DNA from: Pseudeuparius sepicola
Lineage: Eukaryota; Arthropoda; Insecta; Coleoptera; Anthribidae
DNA: 64,000 nt
Assembly: GCA_963920635.1 (NCBI GenBank)
Contig: OY987303.1
Coordinates: forward strand, 20,996,175-21,060,174
Direction: 5' to 3'
Within the stretch, counting starts at the first letter, position 1; every line of letters starts with the position of its first letter. The notes below the pieces were generated by a model that did no database searches, was not told the origin of the DNA, and saw only the letters and a program-made list of their open reading frames with translations. Shown here one piece after another: positions 1 through 11,754 of the stretch. A program made the translations under genes and the position numbers.

Positions 1-956
1 AGATATTGAAAATATCTTTATTTTTTTGCAAACTTTAAATTCCTTTACTCTAAAAGTTCTATTGTTTTCCAAAGTTTGTCAGTTTAAAGCTGAAACACCC
101 TGTATCTTTTTAAAACTTATCTCTTAGAAGGTAAAAAAGTTTTTAGCAATATTTTTCGGTATTCTACTGATCCTATAGGAGTTTCAAAAATATAACACTC
201 TGTATATTTCTTATAAGGCTTCCAAATAAAACAGTTTGTAGAACAAACCAATATTTTTCTGTAGGTTCTACCATTGAGTAAAGGCTATTATTCCTTTACT
301 CAATGGTTCTACATAAAAAACGAGAATAGCAAAATTTTACAATATTTCCAAAAAATTGCGCCGCAGTCGAAAATTTTTCAAATGTTCAACAGCAAACAAT
401 ATAAATTTTGGTAAATTTTAATTAAATTTTTTGAAAATACGCCACTATGGAGAAAAGTTTACACAAGTTCATATGCATATTTTTATTAATATTATTTTTA
501 AATAATTTAATAATTTAAATAAAATATACGTATAATAATATCATTTATGAAAATTAAGTTTAAATTTATTATTAAATTTATTATTTGTTATTATTAGCAT
601 AGTAGGCGGTGTTTATATTTCTTTAATTTTCAGTCAATGGTCAGAGTTTAAAAGAATGGCAAATTTTTAATTATATTTTTAAAAAAATTACTTATGCCAA
701 ACGAGAAACTTTTTCCAAATTTCAAGAAACTGGCAAAAATTGCAAGTAACAAATTATGAGCATGAAATACTACCCATGTCAAGTATGGTGTGAATGTTTC
801 TAAGGACTCACCATTTGTACAGTAACCAAAAACTAATAGTTTTCCTTTTATACTAGTTTATAAGCTTTCCTATACAATTTTTGCGACACCCTATAAATTG
901 TAGTATAAAAAAAAATTTTCATCGGCATTAAAAAGCCTCTAAATCCTCACTAAAAG
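1..956. other. AT-rich non-coding DNA
   Basis: No gene is visible. The stretch is AT-rich and contains two isolated ends of the TATACAGGGTGT-type repeat family (about 95-105 and 195-206) and the hairpin listed separately. No transposase or reverse transcriptase homology could be read in any frame. Confidence 0.6.
271..306. repeat. Short perfect hairpin
   Basis: CCATTGAGTAAAGG at 271-284 is followed after 8 nt by its exact reverse complement at 293-306. The flanking GTTCTA-like bases extend the similarity. It is probably the remnant of a small palindromic repeat; no function is implied. Confidence 0.6.
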
Positions 957-1871
957 CTCAGAAATCGGCAGTGAAGTAAACCATTTAACCACGTCAGATG
1001 TGTTCATCGCCAGTAAAACGTGGCTAGATATTCAAAAACCAGCCAATAAAGTAGCCTCATTGCGGAATTGCTATCTATAACAACATAATCTTTCAGTATA
1101 CGTATTTTGTTTGAATATTAATATTATTTCTATGTAAGCTGCATGTGATAATGTGATGAACCATAATCTTGGTAGCTTCTCCAAAATGGGCTGTGTCATA
1201 CCGTTCTTGATAATGAAGGTAGAGTTCAAGTCAAGCAACGGCGCTGCGCGGTCGGCTCATAGACGGGCGATTTCCTTTTTAATTATTTTACCTAATAATA
1301 GTTATTTATGTACCAAGGCACTGAAGTTGAACTTTTTATGACTTATGACTCATGTGGAATTTAGTTGCTGAGGCCTCTGGCCGAGGCAAATAAACCGCAC
1401 GAGTCATAAAAAGAACTTCAGTGCCGAGGTACATATTATATATTTTTTGAAATCGGAAAAAATGTTTTGTTAGGCAAGAAAATAATCATACGGGATCACC
1501 GTCCATGAACCAAATGCGCGCGGCGTTGTTTGACTTTACCGATCGCTCTACCTAGGACAAGTATAATGATGTACGGCACCTTCTGACAGAAAAACCAAAC
1601 TGCTGCTTGTTGTGCAGCCTCCAAAACAAATCTATTGATATTATCAAACCTACTAAAATATTTATACTGAAAGATTGCGCTGCTGTAGGTAACAATTTCG
1701 CAGTGTGTACGAAAAGTTAAATGGGCCTTTATTGGCCGGGTTTTGAATATTTGGTCACTTTTGACGGGTAATGGCTCCACGTCTGACGTTTGATGTTTAC
1801 ATCTCGCCAAGGCCTACTTATTGAAAAAATCGTACAATAATGGGCTATGTACTTCAGTGCCGATTTCTGAG
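957..1871. mobile_element. Non-autonomous inverted-repeat element (MITE-like), outer copy
   Basis: CTCAGAAATCGGCAGTGAAGTA at the left end (957-978) has a 21-of-22 reverse-complement match at 1850-1871. A further partial copy of the same end, TACTTCACTGCCGATTTT, lies at 1893-1910. The interior has no recognisable transposase; an open frame on the minus strand at 1496-1810 resembles nothing I know. A smaller element with similar ends sits inside at 1311-1432. Confidence 0.5.
1311..1432. mobile_element. Small MITE nested in the 957-1871 element
   Basis: The ends at 1311-1342 and 1402-1432 are inverted repeats sharing GGCACTGAAGTT and TTTTTATGACT. The element is about 120 bp and non-coding. Its ends share ACTTCAGTGCC with the surrounding element, so the two are probably members of one family. 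Confidence 0.55.
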
Positions 1872-2379
1872 ATTTTAATTACAATTTTGGGATACTTCAC
1901 TGCCGATTTTAAGAAAAACTTTTTTTTTTCCAATTAAAATTTTATTCTTGATAAAAGTTGGTGCATCATTTCAAACTCAAAAAGCACATATCAAAATTTA
2001 AATATCTCTTTTTGGATACGAGGTAGATTAAAAAATGTCAAAATAATTCAAGAGTAAAATACCCTTATTTTTTTAAAAGTTACTTACAAAAGTTATTTGG
2101 AATCAAAGGTGGATGTCAGATTTAAAGTCACAGCCACCTAGTAAAAAGAAGAAATTTAACTTTTTTGTATTTTTTTCGACCACCCTGTGTATTACAAAAA
2201 ACAAAATACCGCAAGCGCACATGAATTTGCTACTAAACTCGATTAGCAGCTAGAAATTTAATTTAATCGAAATCAGAGTTTAAAATTATTAAATTTTCGT
2301 GTCCAACTTTTCTGCCGGTCACTGTATATTTTAAATAAAAATTATGAAAACAAAATTTTTTGCATGTGTATTGGTTATA
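1872..2379. other. AT-rich non-coding DNA
   Basis: No gene or complete repeat is seen. It contains a partial copy (1893-1910) of the preceding element's end and an isolated CACCCTGTGTATT terminus near 2182. Confidence 0.5.
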
Positions 2380-2554
2380 TACAGTGTATCCGCAGATTGA
2401 GTTCACATCCTTATGTGTAAAGGTATGGTGTAAATATAACAACAAATTTTCGAGTTTAAATTTGAGCTTCTGGGGATCCAGCCCTGCTTGGTTTGAAACT
2501 AATTTGTGACATAATTTTACTTTCGAAAAATCACGTATACGTAGTACCTTTTAT

Positions 2555-3170
2555 GCCTTGGAAATTATGAAGAAAATTTTCCAACTCAGTAATGTGTCCT
2601 TTTTGAAGGTTTGACGGCAAAATGTTATTAAGGAAACTTGTTCAGAATGAAAAACCCTCACTCAACGGAAAAACTGAGTAGGTTTGCGAAATTTCGAAAG
2701 TATTCATTTTTTTGGTATTTTTGCCACTTTTTAGAAAAGTGCATTTATAAGTAGTTTTTCACATCAAATTGTTATTAAGAAAACTTGTTGACAATGAAAA
2801 ACTGGATATGTGTGAAAATTTTCAAAATCCTAGGTCGAACTTTGATTTTTTCTGGTAAAAAAATTAAAATGCACTAAATCAAAGTAGACCTAGGCTGTTG
2901 GAATTTTTCACACCCACACCTATCCAGTTTTTCATTGTGAACAAGTTTTCTAAATAACATTTTGATGTGAAAACAACACAAAATGCATTTTTCTAAAAAA
3001 AGTGAGGAAAATGCCAAAAAAATCAAAGTATATACTCTCGAAATTTTGCAAACCGACTCAGTTTTTCATTCTGAACAAGTTTCCTTAACATTTTGCCGTA
3101 AAACCTACAAAAAGGGCGCTTTACTGATGTGGAAAATCAGTTGTATCATAATTTCCAAGGTAATTTCTGG
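2555..3170. repeat. Nested long inverted repeat
   Basis: The left arm (from about 2555) and right arm (to about 3170) are imperfect reverse complements that meet near 2860. Diagnostic shared words are AAACTTGTTCAGAATGAAAA and the TAGGTC/GACCTA pair around the centre. It is non-coding and lies wholly inside the 2380-4172 foldback. Confidence 0.6.
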
Positions 3171-3431
3171 AAAGTAAAATTACCTGTCACCAGGGGCGGA
3201 TGGGCTATATCTAATCAGCCCAGGCATTTGTCTCCCAAGCGGCCCCTAAATATCTCATTTGGCTTTAGATTTTTTCTTTTCTTAATTATTATGATAACAT
3301 TTAAAAGTAGATAATGTAATTTTCTAATAAAACAAGATATAGATTTTTTTTAAATATAAATAAAATCGTAACTCTCATAAAAGGCATAAAACTTTTTTCT
3401 GTAAATATAATATACAAAAATATCAAAACAC

Positions 3432-3762
3432 GCGGAAGCGTAGAAGAGCCACACCGTTATTTTATTTTTATTGAAGTCAAAATTCTGACTTTTAAAGTCG
3501 AAGTCGAAATTCCGACTTAGAACGCAACATTTCGACTTTGAAATTCGAAATCCGACGTCAAACTCGAAATTTCGACTTTGAACTTCGACTTTGAAAGTCG
3601 AAGTTTGACTTTCAAACTCGAAGTCCGAGTTTCAAAGTCGAAATTATGACTTTCAAAGTCGATGTTAAACTTTTGAGTTGAAAGTCGGAATTTCGAGATC
3701 AAAGTCGGAATTTCGATAAAAATAAAATAATGGTGTGGCCCTTCTACGCTTCCGTAAAAACA
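3432..3762. repeat. Inverted repeat enclosing a self-complementary GAAATTTCGACTTT tract
   Basis: The outer arms GCGGAAGCGTAGAAG at about 3433 and CTTCTACGCTTCCG at about 3743 are inverted copies and extend into ATAAAAATAAAATAA-like sequence. The interior (about 3475-3720) consists of permutations of short words such as TTTCGACTTT, AAAGTCGAA and CCGACTT, each the reverse complement of another. Both strands can therefore fold on themselves at many registers. No coding function is supported. Confidence 0.6.
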
Positions 3763-3842
3763 CGTAAAGAAATAATAAAACAAAAAATAACAAAACAAAA
3801 ATACCTCAAATAACAAAACAAAAATACTTATATTATGGCCAG

Positions 3843-3964
3843 TTGCACCGTCGTACCTATCTTAAATTAACTAGGTACTTAACAACGATTAATGTAACAA
3901 TGGTTGTCTTTTATCTTGTCAAATAGTTAAGACTGTCTTAAATTTTAAGATACGACGGTGCGAT
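3843..3964. mobile_element. Small MITE
   Basis: TGCACCGTCGTA near 3843 and TACGACGGTGCG near 3952 are terminal inverted repeats with additional pairing of TATCTTAAATT. The element is about 120 bp and non-coding. Confidence 0.55.
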
Positions 3965-4172
3965 GGCCGGTGAGCCTCCAGGCCTGCGGCCCTCCGGCCC
4001 TTTGAATGACCGGCCCACCGGGCATTTGCCCGGTGTCCCGCTGGTCCCATCCGCCCCTGCCTGTCACAAATTAGTTTCAAACCAAGCAGGACTGATCCCC
4101 AGAAGCTCAAATTTAAACTCTAATTTTTTTTGTTATTTACACCTTATGGGAACTCAATTCGTAGACACTGTA

Positions 4173-4395
4173 GGTTACATAATATTAGTAATAATACTTT
4201 TATTTATTTATTTATTTTTCATTTTGCGTACCTTAACACCATGTATTTTTCCGTTTTTTTTTCTCCCCTTATTTCTGTTTTTCCAACTATGAAACATTTC
4301 CAATGACAATTTCCAAGACAAAGAAAATTGTGGTAATAAAAATAAAATAAGGTAGTCTCCCCTCCCTGCCCCTGTCCCGCCTAAGAAAATGAATC
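4173..4395. other. AT-rich spacer
   Basis: Mostly T-rich sequence followed by a short C-rich stretch. No gene is seen. Confidence 0.5.
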
Positions 4396-4590
4396 ACTCT
4401 GACGTCAGCGGAATCCCCAGCCAACGTGACTGACCAGAAAAATAAAGACGTGGGCGGCCTCCCGCGCATGCCTGGTTGTCTACTTGGTGGCGTTATACTG
4501 CATCCGATTTCACCTTGCGAAACCTCCACAAAAATAAACCAGATTTGTTGTTTTCACACCGCTTATTGGACCACACATTTTCCTAACCAG
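4396..4590 (+). promoter_or_regulatory. Possible promoter or first non-coding exon (tentative hipk 5' part)
   Basis: This stretch is more GC-rich than its surroundings. It carries a perfect cyclic-AMP response-type palindrome TGACGTCA at 4400-4407 and ends in a strong donor site, AACCAG then GTGAGT, with the break after 4590. It lies upstream of the first hipk coding exon on the same strand, so it could be a 5' untranslated exon. No transcript evidence is available, and it could equally belong to another transcript or be fortuitous. Confidence 0.22.
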
Positions 4591-5345
4591 GTGAGTTCGA
4601 GAAAGCACCGCCGATCGTCGTGCTTTAGCACCACATTTGGCACACATGAACGTCACAAATCAAACAATATACTATTATTATTATATGAACATGTACCTCT
4701 GAAGGAGAAACAAACTATAATAGGTCTATTTTTCAAAACAGAAATTTATGTAGACAAACCAATTTGTTTTTGTATTTTAAAACGTACATATTAAAATGTT
4801 CTTATGGGTTCCGCCGATTTGAAACGCAAAAACCCGCCCCAAAAATAGATTTTGTTTTGTAGCACTTGTTGCTGAAAAAGGACAAAACGTAGGGCGTAAC
4901 TCAAGCCGACGACCGGCAAGCATTCCAGCGAAATTACGCAATTTTGGACAAGAACCGCTACTCCAAATATACAAAGCCTTATTGGGAAATACTTATCAGC
5001 CGTTTGTATACGCAATTATATCGGTTTATTACGTCTAATCAAAACTATACCAGCATTAGAATTTGATTTTCGTTCCCAATTTGCTAACGAGCACCGCAGC
5101 CACATCTGGTGGCGATGCGCGGAAACTACGGCGCCCGAGAGCAATGTTGCCAAACATAACGGTATATCTCAAGCGTCTGGTCTGTGTACACAAAATGTGA
5201 TTTCTTTCAATTCGATGTTTTTTAAGATCCCCTAGTTTCCCATGTTTTTTTTTTTTCAAAGTTTTTCACGAAAATCAATAAAGTGGGGTAGGATCTAGAG
5301 AAATCGTTCATTGACTTTAATGAATCGTTTGTTTCTTTTTTTCAG
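4591..5345. other. Non-coding stretch, possible 5' intron
   Basis: No gene is seen. It runs from a good donor-like site at 4591 to a strong acceptor-like site (T-rich tract then CAG) at 5345. A moderately GC-rich patch near 4900-5150 has no readable homology. Confidence 0.3.
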
Positions 5346-5699
5346 TGGGAGCAGACATCCCTGTGAAAGTGGCGAGGTGCGGCAACACCGCCCTCGGCCG
5401 GAATACGACGAATACGTAGGCTAAGGACTAGACGTGTGTGTTGCGGCATGAAGAAATACGCCAAAAATAAACTTTTCGCGACCGCGGATTGCTAAGTGAC
5501 AGTTCGGGAAGGGTAGGAGACATGTGTGCGCGGGTGTGTACGTGAAACTGACTCCCGGACTGGCTCCTGTACGGAGAAATTAAATAATAAACACGGATGG
5601 ATAGCTCCAGCACATTCAAAATGGCCGAACTTTAAAGATCCTCTTTGTATATGTCAGCATGAAAGTTGATCTGTTTGCCCAAGGAAGTAGGATAGCGAG
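5346..5699 (+). other. Candidate non-coding exon (tentative)
   Basis: A long T tract followed by CAG ends at 5345, a textbook acceptor, and GCGAG followed by GTAACG gives a donor after 5699. The 354 bp between are GC-richer than the flanks. Only very short open frames begin in it: one of four codons at 5619, and one starting MKVDLFAQ near 5660 whose phase does not join hipk exon 1 in frame. If real it is more likely untranslated leader than coding sequence. Confidence 0.25.
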
Positions 5700-6796
5700 G
5701 TAACGACTTTTTGTTCGGTAATTTTCCCCAAAAAAAAATTCTCTCTGTTACCTGGAACCGTTAGCAATATGGTAATAAAGCGGACATTTTGTCTGGTCTT
5801 ATATGCGTACCAGACGTCCGTGGCACGGTCTGTGGCCCGTGTCCTCGTCTCATATTACATTTTTTTATAAACCTCAACTTTTATACGCTGAAGTAAATAT
5901 GTACAATGTTTGAATGTGACCGTGAAAGACGCCCGTACCTCGCAATGTTGAAAAATATTGCGAATTGTTGGGACGTCAATACTGTGGTGCAATACATCAC
6001 CAGAGGGGTACAAACCAGAGAACGTACAACACGTTATCATGTTTGTATTTATTTAATGGGTCGAGTTTACGTTATTATAGAACGCTTATTAGAGCTGCGT
6101 AATATTCATGAAAATGACAATAATTTTTTGTACCTTATAGTCTATTTATTCAGAATAAAATAATATGGAATTTCTGGGGATTTGGGGTAAATGCCAGTTA
6201 AGTAATGCGACGCATTCCAGCCAGCAATTCAGTAGGTATTTCAGTATCGGCTTCATGCCTAGATTTCCCACATTACAAAACAAATTATAATTGAAACTGT
6301 TGCTTTTAGTTGATTTTTATCTGTGTTATTGAAGTGAGGCAATACAAAATTCAATACCATAGGCGAGGATAGTTAACTACTCTTGTACCTAACCAGATTC
6401 ATGGTAAACTGTTGAGGAAGCTAGGGAGATTATATTGTAATTTATATTATAATACCCATACGAAATTTAATAGAATGATCTTGTTTTATTATGTTCTTTT
6501 CATAATAGCCATAATAAGTACGAGCCATAATAATTTCATAATGGCCCGAGTCCTCGGCCCGAGTATACACCTCTCCGACCAAATATCTTGGTCGGAGATA
6601 CACCTTATGTGCCAATAAATATACCTTCATCCTTATACCTGAGTTATATCAGCTAGAGAAAATACTACTTAGGTAGGTACATACTGAAATCCGAAATATT
6701 TACCAGTGGTGGCTTGTGGCTTCCTTGGTAGCTCCTGAGGTAGCTCCTCGGGACCTCGGGTAGCTCCCTATATATATTATATATTATATTTCTTAT
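5700..6796. other. Non-coding DNA
   Basis: AT-rich sequence with a short direct-repeat patch of GGTAGCTCCT words near 6720-6770. No gene homology is visible on either strand. Confidence 0.5.
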
Positions 6797-7171
6797 ACAG
6801 GGTGTTTCCCGAGGTGTTTCCTAACCTCTCTGACAAAAGGAAGGAGGTGAATTTTTGCCTAATTTAAGACGATAATTTTTTTTTTCAAATGTTGCTTAGT
6901 TTTTGAAATACCTTTTTAAAATTTTTCTCTTTATTCATAAATAACAAACGATATTCTAGTGATATTTATTAGACATTTCCATGGCAACCACATTTGTTTT
7001 CAAAATAATTATTATTACTGCCGTACCAATTAGCTAAGAAAAAAGTGTTTGAACACACTGTATTTCGAAAAGAAAGCAACATTCGAAAAAAAATTGTACC
7101 ACATTTCCGTCTTAAAATTAGACGAAAATTCACCTCCTTCCTTTTGTCAGAGAGGTTAGGAAACACCCTGT
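6797..7171. mobile_element. Foldback MITE with ACAGGGTGTTTCC ends
   Basis: The left end ACAGGGTGTTTCC (6797) and right end GGAAACACCCTGT (to 7171) are inverted repeats. Internal arms share TAACCTCTCTGACAAAAGGA and continue through GAGGTGAATTTT. The left arm has an extra GAGGTGTTTCC unit, apparently a small duplication. It is about 375 bp, flanked by TA, and non-coding. Confidence 0.7.
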
Positions 7172-8270
7172 AGACTATGGACAGAATAAGGGTTCCTCAG
7201 ATTCCTGTAACTGAATGTAAAACTTAGGCATAAAAAAATACAAAGTGGCTATTTATGCGTCAAGTCAACCAAAGTAAACGTTGCAATAAGAAGCGTAATC
7301 TACCGAATTTTTAAAAGATTTATGCCTTGTTTACGGCGCGCGCCGAATGTCGGGCGAAAATAGCATACGGCAGCGCCCATCGCCAAAAAAGAAAGGCATT
7401 CGTGCCTTATTGCAATGTATACTTCGGATGCAGGTCTCTCGAGGGCCGTGTTTGGACGTGTATGAAGTTAAATTGGGGTTAAACATACATTCTAAGAAGT
7501 TACGTTACTCAACTCACCAATGAGAGCACAAGACGTGTACCGAGGGGGAAATCGCTGGGGATTTTTAGTGAACACAGAGGATTTTCAAACCTAGCAATTA
7601 GTGATGGGAATAATCGGGATATTTTCATAATCGAGATATTAGTAACATTGAGTGTTTCATAATCGAAATAATAATTCAAGATATTAATCGAATTATATAT
7701 CGATTTTTATATTTATGTCTCGGTCGGTTCGGTGTTCGGTCAACCGATTTCGAATATTTATTCTAAATATTGGTACTATTTTTTAATTTTTGGCGAATGA
7801 ACCGGGATTCTACCTACTATACTCGCAACTCACAACAAAATATAACAGCCAACGGTTTGCATTTTCCAGCGTTTTCTATAAGTAGGTATCTATCTCTGTT
7901 CCACTTAATAGTTAATAGCCTTCTCACTTTCTCACAGTCTCTCTCGTCGGTACGAGAATTCGAGTTCGGCGTTCGGCTTCGATTTTGATTTTTTAGTAAT
8001 ATTAATTTGGCGTTTCAACTCAACGTCTCGCTCTCGATTCGTAAGATCTCGACAGTCGACAGTGTACACTACTATTTTAATACTACTAAAAAATTATCAC
8101 TACTAGCAATATGGTATATGGTTTCAATTGTGAGAACAAAAGGAACCTAAAAAACTTAAAATATACAAGGTGTGTCAATAATCTGACCAAATAATGCCGG
8201 AATATTCCCAGTCATTTTGTTTCTCAAAAATTATGCCAGAACTTAATTCGGTAATCATTTCCAATAGTGT
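7172..8270. other. Non-coding DNA with partial repeats
   Basis: No gene is seen. AAAGATTTATGCC near 7315 followed by a GGCGCGCGCC palindrome is a partial relative of the centre of the 8271-8866 foldback. AT-rich words of the ATAATCGAGATATTA type occur near 7600-7700. An ACAAGGTGTGTCAATAATCTG terminus relative lies near 8163. Confidence 0.45.
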
Positions 8271-8866
8271 TAACCACCCCCGGTTTTCTTGAAATTTTGG
8301 CTACCCCCCTATTTTCGAGGTGTGTGAACACGAATCTGGCCTTGGTTTTTCCCAGTCGTGCGTAGTTTCCGAGAAAATATTCTTTTGACACCCCGCATTT
8401 CCGACAATATTTGTGGTTATATTTAATCAAGATAATTTTTTTCTGTTCGCGGCTCAAACTAATCACCACATTATTGTACACCTTTTGCAATATCGAAACT
8501 TCGCGAAAACCCACGGAAGACCCGAAATTTTGAAAGATTTATGCCGTGTTTACGGACTCTATTTTCGCCCGACATTTGGCACGATAAATCTTTCAAATTT
8601 TCAGGTTTTCAATGGGTTTTCGCGAAGTTCCGATGTTGCAAAAGATGCAAAATAGTGTGGTGATTGGTTTTAGCTGCTTACAGTAAAAATTCATCCCGAT
8701 TACAACAACAAATATCGCCGTGAAATACGGGGTGTCAAAAGGAAATTTGAAAATTAATTTTCTCGCAAACTACATTTGACCGAGAAAAACCAAGGCCAGA
8801 TTCGTGTTCCGGGACCTCGAAAGTAGGGGGGTAGCTAAAATTTCAAGAAAATCGGAGGTGGGTTAC
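8271..8866. mobile_element. Long foldback element
   Basis: The left arm (from 8271) and right arm (to 8866) are imperfect inverted repeats of about 280 bp. Shared words include AACCAAGGCCAGATTCGTGT, GTAGGGGGGTAGC and TTTCAAGAAAA. The arms meet around 8560, where AAAGATTTAT and its complement pair. No coding capacity is seen. Confidence 0.65.
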
Positions 8867-9570
8867 ACGATTGGCACGATTGGCACCAAAAACGGAAAAC
8901 GACATACCTGTCACTGGCTATCTCGCTAAACTCTTATGGATAAAAATTATGCAGCTGGTGCAAAAACTTCAATTTTTCCTGGTCAAATATGTCAAAATAA
9001 TGATACATGGAATAGACTTGAACAATCGTTCCACATAACTTAGGTTATAACTGTAAAATAGATTTACTTTAAACAATTTTTGTTAGTTTCGTTAAACTAA
9101 AATCGATGGAACATTGCTTTTTTAAATTTGGTTTAGATCGAGGTTTAGATACTCTACACCTACAACCACAGTTATAATACCTAAATAAGATAAATAATGT
9201 ATAAAAAAATAAAGTTCCACCTATTTTAGAAAACATAACTTGGTTTAAAGCTTTAAAATATATTTGTTCCAAGCAATTTTTAGTCATTTTATTAAACTAA
9301 AATGGGTGGAACTTTGTTATTTTCACAATTTTATTTAGATACTTAACTTGCATAAAAAATAAAAATTAATTACCCACCTTTAAAACAGTTTAGAAGAAAT
9401 TTTCTTAGAATCTCCCATGTGCTTGAATGAATTGCTGGAATTTTTTCGTGAATTCGAAAAATTTCAAGCAATAATTCAAGGTAGACACAGTGAAAAAATA
9501 CAAATGCAATTTTTTTGACAGATGTTATTCAGAATTCTGTCTGTCAATCTGACAACTCAAAAATTATCTA
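8867..9570. other. AT-rich non-coding DNA
   Basis: No gene. Two similar blocks about 180 bp apart (near 9065-9110 and 9250-9310) share AAACTAAAATSG and GGAACWTTGYT words, suggesting an old tandem duplication. Confidence 0.45.
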
Positions 9571-9932
9571 TAGTCTATCCAAGTTACAGCAGCAGTAGAT
9601 ATAAACAAAGTCACATGACCCCATTGCGATCGATTACCAGGGTCTGACTAATATGAGATTCCCAGTGGCTTGTAATTCTGAACTAATTCTTTTAGAAGTT
9701 CTAAAAATTGTGTTTTTACCTTTCGTGGATCTTCATAAATTTCCTTAAATTAAGTGCCTTAAATTAATGCTCGCGATCCGATCTAAAATATGCAGAAAAC
9801 TCGACTGAGGGAAGAGCCGGCCCTGCTTGCCGCGTAAACACTTGACATTTTATGACGGCCAGACCAATAAGAGAATAGGTCATGTGGTGGCCAATGTTTT
9901 GATCCACTCCCTCTGTAACTTGGATAGACTTT
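9571..9932. mobile_element. MITE, GTCTATCCAAGTTACAG family, copy 1
   Basis: The ends GTCTATCCAAGTTACAG and CTGTAACTTGGATAGAC are terminal inverted repeats. It is nearly colinear with copy 3 (41,770-42,149) over its whole length and shares ends and internal words with copy 2 (18,836-19,113). Non-coding; about 360 bp. Confidence 0.8.
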
Positions 9933-11754
9933 AAGTACTTTAAGTACCTACACAATTCTAATTATAGGTCAAGGGTGCACACAATTCACAAAGACCAGAT
10001 TTTTTGCTAAAACCTTTGGTTTACAACGTTTTAACATTATTTGTTTTTATATTGTATTATTATTATACAGGGGGCCTACTTTTATAAGTCACTGATAAAT
10101 ATTATTATGGCAGTGCAGAGCTGGGCAGATCTATTTAAAAAAGATCATTTTAAAGATCTAAGATCGCGATCTGGATCTTAGATCTAGATCTTTTTTGTTT
10201 CACTAAAGAACGATCTTTTTTAAAAAGATCCAAACTAGACGCAGTCGGGCGTCTTTGGTTTACCTATTTAAATTGGTTAATGGTATGTTGGACTGTGCTG
10301 GATTGTTTGACTGTCTGCATAAAACTAAAAAAAAAACATAAAACATTAAAAATAAAGGTACCTACGTATTTTGCGGTCATATCGCAGTACATGTTTCCCC
10401 AATATTTGTTTGTCGATTTTTAGTGTCTGTTCAAACGATATCGATTTTGCGTGTCGGGATGGTCGATAATAATAATTCTAAACTTTTGTAACTTATCGTT
10501 CTTGAACGAATATCTATTTTGGAATATAGATCAATATCGTCCGAAAATGGACAGGGCTACTGGGTGGAAATTGCAAGAAATCTCCTAGAAATCTTCTGAA
10601 ATCACAGCAATTTTCTAGAAATCGCTCTGCAATCTGTGGAAATTGACAAAATCGTTTGGTAGTCTTCCGAAATCTCCAGAAATCCCGTAGTTGTTGTTGT
10701 TGTCGGTGTAATTTCCTCCCAAGTCACACTACCTCCTCTCTCGACCAATCGCGACTCAGTGGAGCCGTCTGACGTCAGTCCATGGCGCTATGTATGTATG
10801 TGGTAACCTCTCGGCAACCACACTATTTAAAATGTTACCTAAAAGACTGAAAGCTAGCATCTCGGTGACGTTACAGAATTCTATAGATCGAGGTAATGTT
10901 TCTCAGATAGCGTTAATGTACAGGTTGTATCAAAAAATTAATATACAGGGTGGATGAAAACCATGATGCAATAGGAATCCCAAAAGGTCTAGCTTCAGAA
11001 TTGATATATGGAAAGTTAAGGTCAAAAACTATTTTTCAGAAAAAATAAAAAATATACATACTTAGGACAGGTAGTTAATAATGACAACGAAGACAAAATA
11101 ATATTAATTGCCCCCCTCCCCGGCACAAGTATTCAGTTGCTTCTGGGGTACTCCTAGTTTGGAGTATTGTGAGGGTAAGAATTATTATTATTAGTATTCT
11201 ATCCTCGATTCTATCGGTATCGAACAAACTTCGATTTTAAGAAATTGTTCGATATTGTGCGAAAAAGTGCTGGAATAGTCAAAATTTCCCGCTTTTAGTA
11301 TTTTATTGGTATCGTTCGAATATCGGTTATGCAAAATTGTTCAAAATCATCCAAATAAATGCCAGGAGGGTCGATATTTCTCGATGTTTAGTATTTTATC
11401 GATATCGAGTGAATATCTATTTTGGAAAATTACTTGATATCATCCGAAGATTTTTTAAAATTTATTTCTTAACATATTTATTTCAAATAAAGTGTTAGGT
11501 CTGATTATTTCTTTAATTTTTGAGATAAAAAGACCAAGTAAAAACCAGGGGTGTTCTCGGCCAAGAAAACTATTTTTCAGAAAAAATAAAAAAAAATGCA
11601 TTTTTGAGAAAGATCTATTAAAGATTAAAAGTAATAAATACTGCTCATTTATAATTTGAATATCACTTCAGGTTTAACCGGAAGTAGGTAAATAATATTA
11701 TTTGAAGTTGTTATTTTTGTGTAGTTTTATTGACAGTTACAATTACTTTACGTC
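9933..11754. other. Non-coding DNA with degenerate repeats
   Basis: No gene. Three low-level repeat patches are visible: a GATC-rich self-complementary block (10,112-10,240), a patch of GAAATC repeats (10,565-10,690), and two copies of a degenerate block (10,420-10,550 and 11,195-11,450) sharing GAATATCTATTTTGGAA. A TATACAGGGTGGATG terminus occurs near 10,944. Confidence 0.45.
10112..10240. repeat. GATC-rich self-complementary block
   Basis: The sequence is dominated by overlapping AAGATCT and AGATCGCGATCT words, so both strands read nearly the same and can fold at several registers. It is probably expanded simple sequence. Confidence 0.5.

Larger units (their letters stand above)
2380..4172. 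mobile_element. Large composite foldback element
   Basis: The left end (2380-2520, beginning TACAGTGTATCCGCAG) is the inverted repeat of the right end (about 4056-4172, ending GTAGACACTGTA). The shared arms include GAGTTTAAATTTGAGCTTCT. A second layer pairs CAGGGGCGGATGGG near 3190 with its complement near 4050. Between the arms lie further inverted repeats (2555-3170, 3432-3762, 3843-3964), so the locus is a Russian doll of foldback insertions. No coding capacity is seen. Confidence 0.6.

Noticed and set aside
1496..1810. 104-codon open frame on the minus strand
   Set aside because: No recognisable domain; it lies inside an inverted-repeat element and has no splice or promoter support.
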